Positions 1-11,400 of a DNA stretch of 64,000 bases are shown here, in pieces. The stretch comes from Nymphaea colorata (lineage: Eukaryota > Streptophyta > Magnoliopsida > Nymphaeales > Nymphaeaceae): contig NC_045144.1 of NCBI RefSeq assembly GCF_008831285.2, positions 8,717,886-8,781,885 on the forward strand. The letters are read 5' to 3'. The notes under the pieces were generated by a model, which saw only the letters and a list, made by a program, of their open reading frames with translations, was not told where the DNA came from and made no database searches. The position numbers were made by a program, and so were the translations under genes. Position 1 is the first letter of the stretch. Each line of letters begins with the position of its first letter.

Positions 1-267
1 AAATACACACAATATTTGCATTTATTAAGTAGCATTTGATAGCTCAGGATCATACATTCAGAACTGGCTTAAGATCCCCGGATAGACGACTTCTCAATGG
101 TGTGTGTGTGTGTCTCTCTCTCTTTTGGGCCTCTACCACCATGGTAGTCAATGCTCTGTTCTGCTTTTCTTCTTCTTCTGTTTTTTTTTTATTTCTCTCT
201 CCCTCTCTCTCTCTTTTGCATTCTACGGGTTGAGGGTTTCAGGTTTGAAACCTCGATGGTCTAAAAC
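1..267. other. Intergenic, CT-rich stretch
   Basis: The first 267 bases contain CT and GT runs (about 100-225) that create small open frames on the plus strand. These frames have low-complexity composition and no recognisable domain. I see no gene here. Confidence 0.5.
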
Positions 268-685
268 TAGGGATGTAGAACGAGCGAAATGAGCTTGAGC
301 TCCGCTAGCGTGAACTCGATTCGAGTCACATGTAGCTCTCCTAAGATTGACTTGAACTTGACTCGAGCTTTATGAGGTGAGGTCGAGCTAGACTCCCTTA
401 ACCGAGCCTGCGAGTCGAGCTCAAGCTCGACACTTATGCTTGTGTCCCTTAATATAGATTTTATGCTTCAAGCTTTCACATTCTTATTTAAGCCATTTTA
501 AGTTTTTGAAATTACAAAAAATAAGTATTAGTGTTAAACAAGTCTAATTGAGTTAAGTTTATTTGACTCGAAGCAAACTCGAGTTATAAGTTAAGCTCGA
601 ACTTGACTTGTTTAACTTATGAGTCAGACTTGAGTCGAGTTTAACCAAACGAGTTTGAGTTGGCTCGACTCATTGAAAGTTCCTA
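268..685. mobile_element. hAT-like non-autonomous element, GAGCTC-rich
   Basis: The element begins TAGGGATGTAGAACGAGC and ends with TCATTGAAAGTTCCTA, so both ends read TAGG inward. The interior is full of short GAGCTCGAG/ACTCGAG words and encodes nothing. A relative with the same right-end word (TTCAATGAGT read inward) sits at 22973-23413, where a clearer 8-bp target duplication is visible. Here the flanks tctaaac-like (260-267) and ccaagaac (686-693) match only 5 of 8, so this copy is old. The assignment to hAT rests on the TAGGG ends and on the 8-bp duplication of the relative. Confidence 0.6.
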
Positions 686-1734
686 CCAAGAACACTCTAT
701 CTATGGTGTCGGTATTTTATGAAATGTATGAGTTTTTGGAGCTAATACATCAACTAAAACCCCTTCTTTAAACTAAAACACTCGTTTTCCCAAATTGTAA
801 AAATCAACTTCAAATCAAAAGTTAGACGTTTGAAAACAAGGTTCCAAAGCTGTCCTGTTTTTTTTTCTTAAAAACATGGTCGTTAGGAAAATAGAGTTTG
901 GTGAAATCAGATTTTGACCCAATTATTCAACTCCAAAATCTATGAAATTTGGTCAATAAACATACCACACATCAGAGACCACAAAAGGAAATTGAATTTT
1001 AAAAAAACTTAAAAAAATATAAAGAGATATCCAGAGTGTAGCTTTATTTTTCTTCACAAAAAAGATTTCAAAACTTCAAAACCAATTGTTAGAAAACCTA
1101 ATAAGCAAAATTCTTATCTGTTGCTAAATGTGTGCAACCAATTCTAACAAGTGATATGCACGCATCATGCTGGCTGGTGCGCATCTGGTGCTTGAAGCGT
1201 TCGCGAACGCTTCGTGCACTTTTTTCTTCTTTTTTAAAAGGTTGTTAAAATCATCTCCCATTTTTTATTTCTTAAAAAAAATTCCACATTTGTTTTTTCC
1301 GACGAGACCCCGTTAACAAAAAAGGGTTTTTTTTCGGAAAACCAAAAACCCCTGCCCCTCTGAAGGCTTCACTGATGACTCTCCGACCGTTCAACGGCTA
1401 CGCCAGCACCCTTCTGAGCCTCCTCCAGTTTGAGACCACGCCGGCGGCTTTCTAAGCGCTCTCCGGACCGCGAAGAACCTGGTCGAAGAGGTGACTTTCT
1501 CTCTCTCTCTCTCTCTCGGTTGAAGGCTGCCGGTCGGAAATCAGTCCGGTCGGCTGCCTTTGCCTCTCTCACCGATCGGCAGTCTTTCCGTTACGCTAGT
1601 AAGTTTTTTAAAAGGTCCGTTTAGAAAATTTTTAAAACTAAGGTGTGCTTTTGAATAAACGTGGGTCGATTTTGTAATGTTCAAAGGGGAGGGTTTTATC
1701 GTGCCGCCCTTCTCCTTTTAAAGAAAACAGACAA
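686..1734. other. Intergenic AT-rich DNA, 20-bp palindrome and GC-rich patch
   Basis: No gene is supported here. A perfect 20-bp palindrome, gaagcgttcgcgaacgcttc, lies at 1194-1213. Positions 1370-1610 are GC-rich with a CT run near 1500-1517 and are open on both strands. The two overlapping frames are mirror shadows of low complexity, without domains. Confidence 0.4.
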
Positions 1735-2445
1735 GAGTTTGAGAAAGCGAGAAGGGGAGAGGTGAAGAAAGAAACAGGGAGAACGAGGGGAGAAGAGACG
1801 AGGAGTGAGAGATAGAGGAGAAGAGGGACGGTAGTGGAGGTAAGTCATCCAAATTTATTTTTCTTCTTCAATTTATAAATTTCCCTTCTAGATTAGATGA
1901 ATCTCTGCCTTGTTAATTTATTCTAGAGAATTCTGGTCTTTATCAGTCTTAGCATGAGATTCTTGATAGAAATGATATTTTAAATTGTTTATAGAGGGCT
2001 GAATGGATCATACGGTTTGAATATCTGGGGGATTTTTTCTTAATTTGGTAAGAGTTTGCGTGGACAGGGAAAAAATGAATGAACTGAGCTTAGAGGGATC
2101 AATTGTCTGTACAGTTAAGGGGAAACATCCTTCTTGGGCTAGCAAGTGTGCTTTATTGCATACGGTCAGCCTTTGGAGGGCTTTAGTAGTCATGTACAGA
2201 TTGGCGATTTTTGAGGATTCGTCTGACATTCAGATGCTTATTATTATAGAAGTGAGAAGTTGAACTAGATGAGCATGAAGGGTTCGTTGCGGTGAGGCAG
2301 CTGAACACGTTAGGGGAATGGGAAAACATCGTTGAAGTAATGACTGATCATGTTACTTAATTTTCATTAGTGTTTACTTAATTTTCATTAGGTGGGCTGG
2401 TTCGGAAACCGCACCAAGGACGTGCCTGGAGGAAGTATTAAATAG
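1735..2445 (+). other. Possible small transcribed unit or captured exons
   Basis: A purine-rich stretch without ATG (1735-1840) ends at a consensus splice donor (ggag/gtaagt). Further on, a frame free of stops from about 2256 to 2336 reads DEHEGFVAVRQLNTLGEWEN and ends before gtaatg. A tract ending attttcattag precedes an in-frame continuation at 2392-2445 reading VGWFGNRTKDVPGGSIK then TAG. Joining these implies an intron of only 55 bases, which contains a tandem duplication of ttacttaattttcattag. The amino-acid composition looks protein-like, but I do not recognise the family, and the first coding exon is not evident. It may equally be a degraded gene copy. Confidence 0.2.
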
Positions 2446-4265
2446 TATCTTCTTCTTTGGTGAACAGATTTTTAGTATAATTTTTTTTTAAAGCATATTT
2501 TCTTGTTTGTTTAGACTGTTGAAGCATTGATGGTTAGTCTCAACATGCATTAGATTGTTAGCGTAGCTGAATTTTGTTTACGAGTTATTTAGTTATTTGT
2601 TGTATGGATCATGAAATAGATAAATAAAATAGTTGGGACATGATTGACTTCTTGCTTAACTGTGATTTGTTAAGTTATATGCTAAACAGATTTAAATTTA
2701 GATGTTCATAGCTATTTGGAGTTGTTTAAATCATATTTCATGATTATTTCATTATATCAATTATCATGTATGATTGAGCTGTTTGACGAAAGAATTAAAT
2801 TATGTCTACAAGCAGGGTTGGAATACATCAGACTATGTCATACTACAGAGATTGACTTGTTAAGAAATCAGATATTTGAGAATTGAGTTAGAACTCAGTG
2901 AACAGAGGCTGTTATATTTGAAGGCAAGCGGTTATAATGAGAAGACAAATTATTAGAATGCTAATAAAACTTTTCAGCAAGTCTCTATGGTGACTGTAAG
3001 GGCTGCATGAGGGAGGTTACCACTAATATCCCGCAAGGGGCATGGCCCGCGGGAGGCGATGAATGAGTCTTTTTTCAACTCTCCAAAAGTAGCGCGATGA
3101 GTGAGTTTTTTTCAACTCTCCAGAAGTTTGAAAATGTCCTAAACAGCCTTTCTGAAAAACTTACTGGCGTAACACTTTCGCTCTGCCTCTTTTTGCTGCA
3201 ATCCTGCAACAAGAGCCATCTGCTGGCAGCCGTTAGAGGGATCTTTTTCGTTTTTTTTTTCCTACTTTTTTATCAATTTTATACTCGGCCTGAATCCCTT
3301 TACCCGTTGCGGCCGGCCCCTTCCCCGGTGAGTGAAAGGACGGACTCCCTCGCCTCAGCACACCCTGGTTGTCGATTCTCTTTGGACTGCATCAGACCCA
3401 TCTTGAGTCCCATTGCTGTATGCCACCACGTCAGCCGCAACTGACCACTCACTGGGGGGAAGGTCAATCTCCGCTGCCTTGATGTCGACGCCTTATTCTC
3501 ATGGTTAGGCCCCTCTCAATGAGGTTGCTTTGATCACTTCATGTCGACCCTAGTTCACAAACACTAGTATATCAGGTTTATTGATTGATAGGGTTAGTCA
3601 TTTTTGCTATCTTTTCAGATTGTGGTATGCCAGTTTACGTATTTCATTGTCATTTTCTACTTGGATTTCTAGTGTAGTATTAATTTTTCTTTTGTTTGAT
3701 TGCGATTCTCATTTTTATATCAAATTTTTCTTGTATTTGACAGAGGTTGCTTTCTCATTGTGGGTTTAATTTTGCTCTTGTTGTGACATTTTTATTTTCA
3801 TCATCGTGTGCCCTTGCTTGTCTAGGTAGCCGGCTTTAATTTCTGTGAATAATCTGTGATCATGCATTGCTCTTAATGTCCTAAATCATGGATTTTCGTC
3901 ATAAGTGTTGAAGTTCTTAATGACATAAATACTAAAGCCAGTGTAACTATGTTCCACCTTCATTTTGATCTTCTTTCACCATTTCACTCCACTGCTTCTC
4001 CTTTAAGAACGAAAGTAACTTCTGAATCTAGGTAAACATCAAATCCTTGTCTACTATGCTAGAAAGAGTTGTTTATGTTCATCATGCAGGAAGCTTATTG
4101 CTAGATCTTCAAGCGGTGAGCAACTATGGACAATAAATTCTTAGATTGTAAAATTCATATTATAAGAAAATCCTGCAGTTCACCCAGGTGGATGCAATTA
4201 AGAACCCATAACAAAAATCAAGTGTACTCAGTGAGTCAGTGACTCGACGATGAGCATTCACTTGC
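2446..4265. other. Intergenic region, no gene seen
   Basis: Mostly AT-rich. A short direct duplication occurs around 3058-3125, where a sequence containing tttttcaactctcc is repeated about 40 bases apart. A GC-richer segment (3290-3540) has no open frame with recognisable content. The frame at 3097-3444 crosses the repeat and a poly-T run and looks fortuitous. Confidence 0.4.
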
Positions 4266-4942
4266 TCACCCCCGCATGGCTCTACGCGGTTGTGGAACGC
4301 AGCATATGCATTATCCGTTTCCTGATACTGCACAAACTATAGAAAAAGTACTCGTCGGAGAAAGGCTACTCAGAATCTGGGAGATTGATGGGTAGGTCAA
4401 TACTATTATCATTCATTGCAGCTTACTGCTTAACTTCATCCGCATTATTCACCAATAGTTCCTTGTTGTCTGAGAAGGCATGTTAGTGTGAACTGTGAAG
4501 ATCATGCTCAACTCTTTAGGAAGTCGGGCCAGATTGTTGCCGATCGACTACGTATGGCCGGCCAAGCCAGTAAAAGGATATATTGCTTGATCAGTTTATG
4601 CATTGCTCGGAAAGCATGTGGGATCCAATCGAACGCTAAGTCAAGCAGAAAGCAATGCATATGGAATGTGTAGCGACGAAGCGTATAAATGCATCATGGT
4701 CATCCGTCCCTCTGAAAGTGCAAGTCCGTTGTTGGAGAATCAAATGAGTTCCCCACGCGTAACATTTGGATGCGCAAGGAGGTGCGCGTGGGTTAGAAGC
4801 AATTCTCCCAGTGGACGCATATGCTGCGTTCCACAACCGCGTAACATTTGGATGCGCAAGGGGGTGTGCGTGGGTTAGAAGCAATTCTCTCAGTGGACGC
4901 ATATGCTGCGTTCCACAACCGCGTAGAGCCATGCGGGGGTGA
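4266..4942. repeat. Element bounded by perfect 44-bp inverted repeats with internal tandem repeats
   Basis: The 44 bases at 4266-4309 (starting tcacccccgcatggctctac) recur in exact inverted orientation at 4899-4942. Just inside the right arm, an 82-bp unit starting cgtaacatttggatgcgc is repeated in tandem (4758-4839 and 4840-4921), and each unit ends with part of the arm. A stem-forming pair cccacgcg/cgcgtggg lies around 4752-4792. The long minus-strand frame over 4636-4962 simply reads these repeats. The arrangement resembles a foldback or Mutator-like element. I cannot see a clean target duplication, so the class is uncertain. Confidence 0.6.
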
Positions 4943-5090
4943 CCTTTGCATGCACTGTACAATTGTACATAATAAGCTCTTCTCTCATATACCTTAAGTG
5001 AAAGACCTATATCATATTGTTTATGTTGCCTTGGTTCAACTTGCTAAAAAAAATACAATGTTGTTGCAAAATTTTGCATTGTGCAATTGT

Positions 5091-5181
5091 ACATAATGAC
5101 TTTTCTCCTGTGCCCTTCCTTCTAAAACCCTACCACCATTGTACCAGCTAGCTAAGTGATGACCACTTAGAAATAGAAGAG
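5091..5181 (+). repeat. Dispersed copy of the PDCD2 leader sequence
   Basis: About 90 bases, from acataatgactttt to agaaatagaagag, closely match 18184-18273, which lies immediately upstream of the PDCD2 start codon. The shared core cttctaaaaccctaccacca is identical in both, and the match ends abruptly on both sides. Both short upstream ATGs of the PDCD2 leader are kept here. No PDCD2 coding sequence follows, so this is either a captured leader or a repeat that also forms part of the PDCD2 leader. Confidence 0.65.
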
Positions 5182-7225
5182 CTGCATCAAATATGATCTG
5201 AACTAAACTAAAAATGGCTATAAACCTAATGACTAAGACCAGAAGAGCCTTATAGCTCTATGCATGAACCAAGATAGAGATTAAGCAATGGTTATCACTA
5301 AAAAAATCATGCAACAAACACTGAAACAAAAACTAGCAACTAAGAAAACTATGCAACCATGAAGAAGAAGATCCAATGTGCCCACTAGATAGGCAGAGTT
5401 ATGTAAATGGCATCCTACACAAACTAGCAATATGTAATCCTACACAAACTAGCAAATATGTACTTACTAAATTGGCCTACAACTCACAAAAAGATGCAAT
5501 AAACCACTTACCTAGCGTGCTGGAATTTTAAAGATACTGTTGCTAAATTATTTTTTAAACTATGCTAAAAATGATTATAAAACCTATAGACTAAAACTAG
5601 AAGATGTTGTTGCTAAATTTTCTTACTCAGCAAGCTAAGTAGTGGCTTATTGCATGCTCGAATTTTAAAAATACTTGTGCTACTATAAAGTATAAATTAA
5701 ACAATTAATAAAATAAGAAACCATGATAAGAAGAAAGGCGAAATGGCATTACATGGCTAGTGGGCCACCAGGAAAATATACATGTAGATTATTTTTTCAC
5801 CTAAACAGAGACAGATATCCTGTACACTATAGCACGTTTGGTATCAACAATGTTTTTGGAGTGCTGTTTTCTCAAAAACGTGTGACACACACCTAACGCT
5901 GGACAGAAGACCACAAGGAATTCAGTGTTCTCATGTCCTCCTAGAATGCACTTTTATGTCTCATTTGGAACTACCCCACCCGTGGAACACATTGTAGTGT
6001 TTTTGTTGTTTGAAATTCTTGTTTTTTCTCCTCCATCTTGCCATTAGCTCATAGTCCGGGTCTCTCTTTCTAGAGCTTGCAGGTAACCATCATGCCGTCT
6101 CTCTCATATTGCGGTTCTCCTGTTGTGGAGAGCAACTTTCCCCTTCTGCCCTTCTTCTTCTTCTTTTATTGTTCGTCTTTTTTTGCCAACAGGGGTTGCT
6201 CTATTTGAGATTGCCGTTCGGGTCCACCTCGACTTCTGCTGTTTTCTGTTCATCTTCTCTCTTTTGCCTTTTGCACGGACACTTGCAGGTACACATAGCC
6301 TTCTTCTACATTCTTCAATCATGGCACGAGGTTCGGGTTGCTGGAAAAATATTTGTGCCTTCCCTTTAGATTGTTTCGAGGCACCATCAAATGTCTGCCA
6401 TAATGTTCCAGAAGGCAAATGCTACAAGGATAACATTGCAAATGCTTTGGCTTTGTTGTCATTATCCTCTGCACTCTGTAGTCATCCTGTCTAGTTCTTT
6501 CTTGGTTGTGACATAGACTCTAAATGTTCTCTAACAAAAATTGTATTGACAAGTATATTATTGAAACTGCTCTCTTTGTTCTAGATATTGCACCGAAATT
6601 ACTAATTATACTGTTTTTTTCTACTAAATGCATCACAGAAAACAGACCATTGAGGAAAAAATAGACATCCAGTAAAGGGCTTTTCTTTTTTACTATAAAA
6701 AACCCAACCTACAATATCTTTTGTTATTCTTTGTGCGGAACAATTTTCATGGACACCTCACAAGAGCTTATATTCCCAGCTCTATCAATCCCCTCGAAGA
6801 TAGTGCTACAAAATACAACACAAGGGAATTGAATCAATTAGATTCTGTTGGTGGTTTGACAATTGAGGAACACATAATTCTGCCTATCGTTGATGATGTG
6901 ACAATCATAGAAATGAGAGAAAATCATCCCAATTGAAGATGCAAATGCTTATATTTCAAATGAAGATATACTAGTAGCTTATGAAAATCTGGATGAGTAG
7001 TCCAAGGATTTCAGAGGATGTCCAAACAAGCATGTTGACATTTCTAGTTGGTGTTTTCTCTTGTTGAAAGAGAATGTAAGGTAGATCAATGGTCCTCAGA
7101 TTTTCAGTACTAAGAAGCTTCTTGAGTTATTGGGATAAAATCAGAACCATTAAGATGAACCATGGTTCAATGAAAAAGTTACTGAGATGGCAGTATGCAT
7201 CATTGACAATGACAAACAATCTTAC
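5182..7225. other. Intergenic region with short unrecognised open frames
   Basis: AT-rich DNA. A frame at 6123-6494 (plus) has a hydrophobic start and several cysteines. It overlaps another frame and poly-T tracts, and I recognise no family. A second frame, 6721-6936 (plus), is followed by in-frame remnants to about 7120 interrupted by stops; it could be a decayed coding sequence of unknown origin. Nothing here can be named. Confidence 0.3.
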
Positions 7226-7434
7226 TATTAGTTATTAATATTTATATAGTGGACCCTCTTTTTGTAAATAGTTTAGGGTAGTCGAATTTAAGTGTTATTT
7301 TTATAGGTCTTCCTTTATTATTTCTAATTAATGTGTGGACTTATTATGTAAAGTTCCTGATCGTTCCCTTATCCTAACATAGGACTAGGGCTATTGAAGA
7401 AGATTTTCATGCTCTCTCAAAATCTATCGCGACA
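7226..7434 (+). repeat. 5' LTR of the old Copia
   Basis: Begins tattagttattaatattt and ends aaatctatcgcgaca. It aligns along its length with 14248-14455, sharing blocks such as tttttataggtcttccttta, but with many substitutions and small indels, so the insertion is old. Confidence 0.8.
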
Positions 7435-7544
7435 TGCTATCAGAGCGACGGATAACTCTCAAACCTGATAATCTTGGAAAAGATATGCAGAACTTTGTTA
7501 CTGCCATGTCTCCAGTGCCTATTCCATTAAATGATCAGCAATGT

Positions 7545-8175
7545 CTTCTTGATCCCAAGTGACACCAGGCCATGCAAGAAGAAATGGATACATTGCTTTC
7601 TCGAGGGACTTGGGATTTAATTGATCTTCCTTCTGGAATGACATCGTGGGCTCTAAGTGGGTGTTCTCAATCCAATGGCAATTTGATGGGTCAATAGAAT
7701 GGTACACGCAGGTCTATGGGGTCTCCTTCTTTGAGACCTCTTTTGCTGCCAAAGTAGGTACTATTCAGCTTGTTATTTCGGTGGCAGTTCATTATGGTTG
7801 GAGCATGTCTCAGATTGACGACTGACGTTAAAAATACATTTCTTTATGGAGACCTATATGAGACAATGTATATGAAGCAGCCACTAGGCTTCATGACAGG
7901 GGGAGTGTGGAAAAGTCTGAAGATTAAAGCAAGATATATATGGTTTAAAATAGAGTCCATAAGCCTGGTTCGATAAATTATTTTTCATTATGTCTGGATA
8001 CAGGTTCTAAAGATCTCCCTCAGACCATTGACTATTCTTGAAGAAGAGTTTTAAAGGGATTGATATTATGGTGGTTTATGTGGACAACATTATTCTGACA
8101 GGTGACGATGAACAAAAAATTTTGAACACAAAGGTTTATCAACAAAAACATTTTGTAACTAAAGATCTTGGACCT
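7545..8175 (+). pseudogene. Copia reverse transcriptase remnant, left part
   Basis: Reading across frames gives recognisable Copia reverse transcriptase blocks in order: AMQEEMDTLLSRGTWDLIDL, then the QIDDVKNTFLYGDLYETMY block near 7810-7880, then VVYVDNIILTGDDEQ near 8070-8115, corresponding to the catalytic YVDD box. Stops and frameshifts separate the blocks. The sequence stops at gacct (8171-8175), the target site of the nested element, and resumes at 13422 with DLRYFLGIE-like sequence. Confidence 0.8.
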
Positions 8176-8462
8176 TGTAGAAACACGAACCACAAGGAGA
8201 GAGCAGAGAAAGCACACACAATATATGTGGAAAACCTCAGAAAGAGGTGAAAAACCACGGGAAAGCTCTGACCTAGGGGCAAACCGCAACCCTAGGAGAG
8301 AGAAAATTATTTTCACTTAACCCAACAATTACATGTAAGTGAAGAATATATAGGAGGAAGAGAAAGAGTGCTGCCTAGGGTACCGAGCCTGCCTCGGTAT
8401 CCGTGCCCCATAGGACCGGGTCCAGATATGGATCCGGTTCCCCATTACAATATATTCTAACA
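8176..8462 (-). repeat. 3' LTR of the young Copia
   Basis: 287 bp. In element orientation it starts TGTTAGAATATATTG and ends TTTCTACA, giving the usual TG...CA ends. The stop codon of the gag-pol frame lies in its first bases (8457-8459). Confidence 0.93.
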
Positions 8463-11400
8463 CTCCCCCTCAAGCTTGGCATACATATCAAACATGCCAA
8501 GCTTGCTAATATTTTTCTCAAATTGAGATGTACATAAAGACTTAGTTAAGACATCCGCAACTTGATCTTCAGACTTCATATAGGGCAGAATCAACTCCTT
8601 TGAATCTATGCGTTCCCGTATGAAGTGGCGATCGATCTCCACATGTTTGGTCTTATCATGCATGACCGGATTATTTGCCAAGTTAATAGCAGACTTGTTG
8701 TCACAATACATCCTCATCTTCTCTTCCATTTTAACCCCAATATCTGCTAAAAGAATTTTGAGCCATAACATCTCTGTAACCCCCATAGCAACCGCCCTGT
8801 ATTCAGCCTCAGCACTGGACCTGGAACAAACTTCTTGTCGTTTACTTCTCCAGACCACAAGGTTACCTCCAAGAAAGATGCAGTATCCTGTGGTAGACCT
8901 CCTAGTATCTGTGCATCCTGCCCAGTCGGCGTCAGAGTATCCTTCAATGCCTAGTCGATCTTGTCGAGTGTAGAGCAGTCCTTTCCCTGGGTCATTCTTT
9001 AAGTATCCCAATACTCTTTCAGCACTTTTCCAATGACAATCAGTAGGGGCATGCATAAACTGACTTAACACACCCACAGCATACGTAATATCTGGGCGAG
9101 TAAGAGTGAGATAAATAAGTTTACCAACCAGCCGTTGATACCTCCCTTTTCCTTCCTCATCCAAGATAGTCCCAGATTTGATACTTATCCTTGTGCCAGA
9201 CTTCATTGGGGTAAGAAAGGGCCTGCATCCCAGTTTACCTGTCTCTTTCAGAAGATCCAAAGTGTATTTTCTTTGGCTCATAACAAGCCCAGTCTCAGAT
9301 CGCGCGATCTCAATTCCCAAGAAATACCTTAGTTTACCCAGATCTTTGAGATCGAATTCTGCAGCTAACGTTTCTTTCATCTTCCTTTTTTCCCTTTCGT
9401 CGTCACCTGTGACAATCATATCATCAACATATACAAGTAGAAGGCTCACCAGACCATTTCTCTGCTTGATGAAGAGGGTGTGATCACCATTTCCCTGTTT
9501 ATACCCATTAGTCTTCATAACAACCCTTAGTCTTTCAAACCAAGCTCTAGGAGACTGCTTAAGACCATACAAAGCTTTCTTGAGATAGCAACACTTCCCG
9601 TTTCGAGCATATCCAGGCGGCATGCTCATATAGACTTCTTCTTCAAGGTGACCATTCAAGAAGGCGTTCTTGACATCCAGTTGGTCCATGCTCCACTTCT
9701 TTTGCACTGCAAGAGCTAAGATGACCCTTACGGTCTTCAGTTTCGCCACGGGAGCAAACGTCTCAAGATAGTCAATCCCATATTTCTGGCTAAACCCTTT
9801 AGCAACAAGACGAGCTTTATAGCGTTCTACAGTGCCATCAGGTTTGTACTTCACATTAAACACCCACTTGGAACCAACTAAGTGAGTTCCCTTGGGGATA
9901 TCAACAACCTCCCACGTATTGTTCTTTTCCAGGGCGTCCATCTCCTCTGTTATAGCCTGTAGCCATTTAGGATCCTTCCTGGCATCTTCCACTGACCTGG
10001 GAATAACAGCCATAGATAAAGAGGTAACAAAGCACTTGTAGTCTTTACTGAGTTTTGCATATGAAACAAATCTCTGAATAGGATGAGAAGTACATGACCT
10101 GGTGCCCTTGCGCAGGGCTATGGGAAGTTCTTCATTCATTGGACTTGGATCATCCGGGGAGGTCACAAGATTGGGATTGGTAACATCAACGTCTTCCATC
10201 ACATCCTTCTTCTTTCTGCTGTAAACCTGACCAGATAGGTGACCTCGAGACTGTTCTTCCACAGGGCCCCCCTCCATCTGACTGTCTCTGTCCTTACTGA
10301 CGTCTTCCACACTTGGAGAACTAATCGTATAATCCAAGAAATCCATGAACTGAATCAACTGATGCGAAGAATACTCTTCCCTTCTGTCACCTAGACACTC
10401 CCCCTGAAGAGGATTCGCAGGAAAGTATGCCTCATGTTCATGAAAAGTAACATCCCTGGAGACATATACTCTGGAAGTGCTAGGGTCAACACACTTGTAT
10501 CCCTTCTGAGTGGAGGAATACTCCAAAAAGACCGCTTTGATGGACCGAGGATCAAGTTTCTTGAGAGTGAGACTATGGTCATGGACAAAGCAAACACACC
10601 CAAACACCCGAGGGGTCAAAGGCCAGAGATTCTGAGTAGGCCACAAAACAGAATAAGGGGAATGACCATTCAACACACGAGTAGGCATACGGTTAATGAG
10701 ATGAGCACTAGTGAGAAGTGCATCACCCCAGTACCGCTTAGGGACATGACGTTGAAACATAATGGCCCGGGTGACATTTAACAAATGACGGTTCTTCCTT
10801 TCAGCCACGCCATTTTGAGGAGGTGTGTAGCTACAAGATGTTTCATGTATAATACCCTTGCTTCGCAGGAAGTCATCAAGGGATTGGGAGACATACTCTC
10901 GAGCATTGTCAGTACGAAGGGTCTGAACAAGGGTCTGGAATTGAGTTTCAACAAATGCCACAAAGTTTTTGACAATGTCGGGAACTTCACTACGTTCTTT
11001 CAACAAATACACGAACGTACACCGGGAGTAGTCATCAATAAGAGTCATGAAATAGTGAAAGCCACGACAAGTGGGTACTTCCGAAGGACCCCAAACATCA
11101 GAGTGAACCAAAGCAAAAGGACGGTTGGCTTTATTGAATGAAATAGGGTACGAGGCCCTAACATGCTTAGACAACTGACACACTTCACATGCGAAGGTGT
11201 CCAAAGAAACATAATGAAACATCATAGGAAACAACTTTTTAAGCAACTGGAATGGAAGATGACCAAGTCTCTCGTGCCAATGCATAATGACGGATCTGTC
11301 CTCTACGCCAGGCAACTGTCCACTGATGGCTGAAATCAAAGCAAAAGCAACTTGTACGGGCAGTCTGTAGAGACCATCAATAACCGAACCAATCCCAATC

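Noticed and set aside
4636-4962. 108-codon minus-strand frame
   Set aside because: It is the translation of the 82-bp tandem units and the inverted arm; the repeat explains it.
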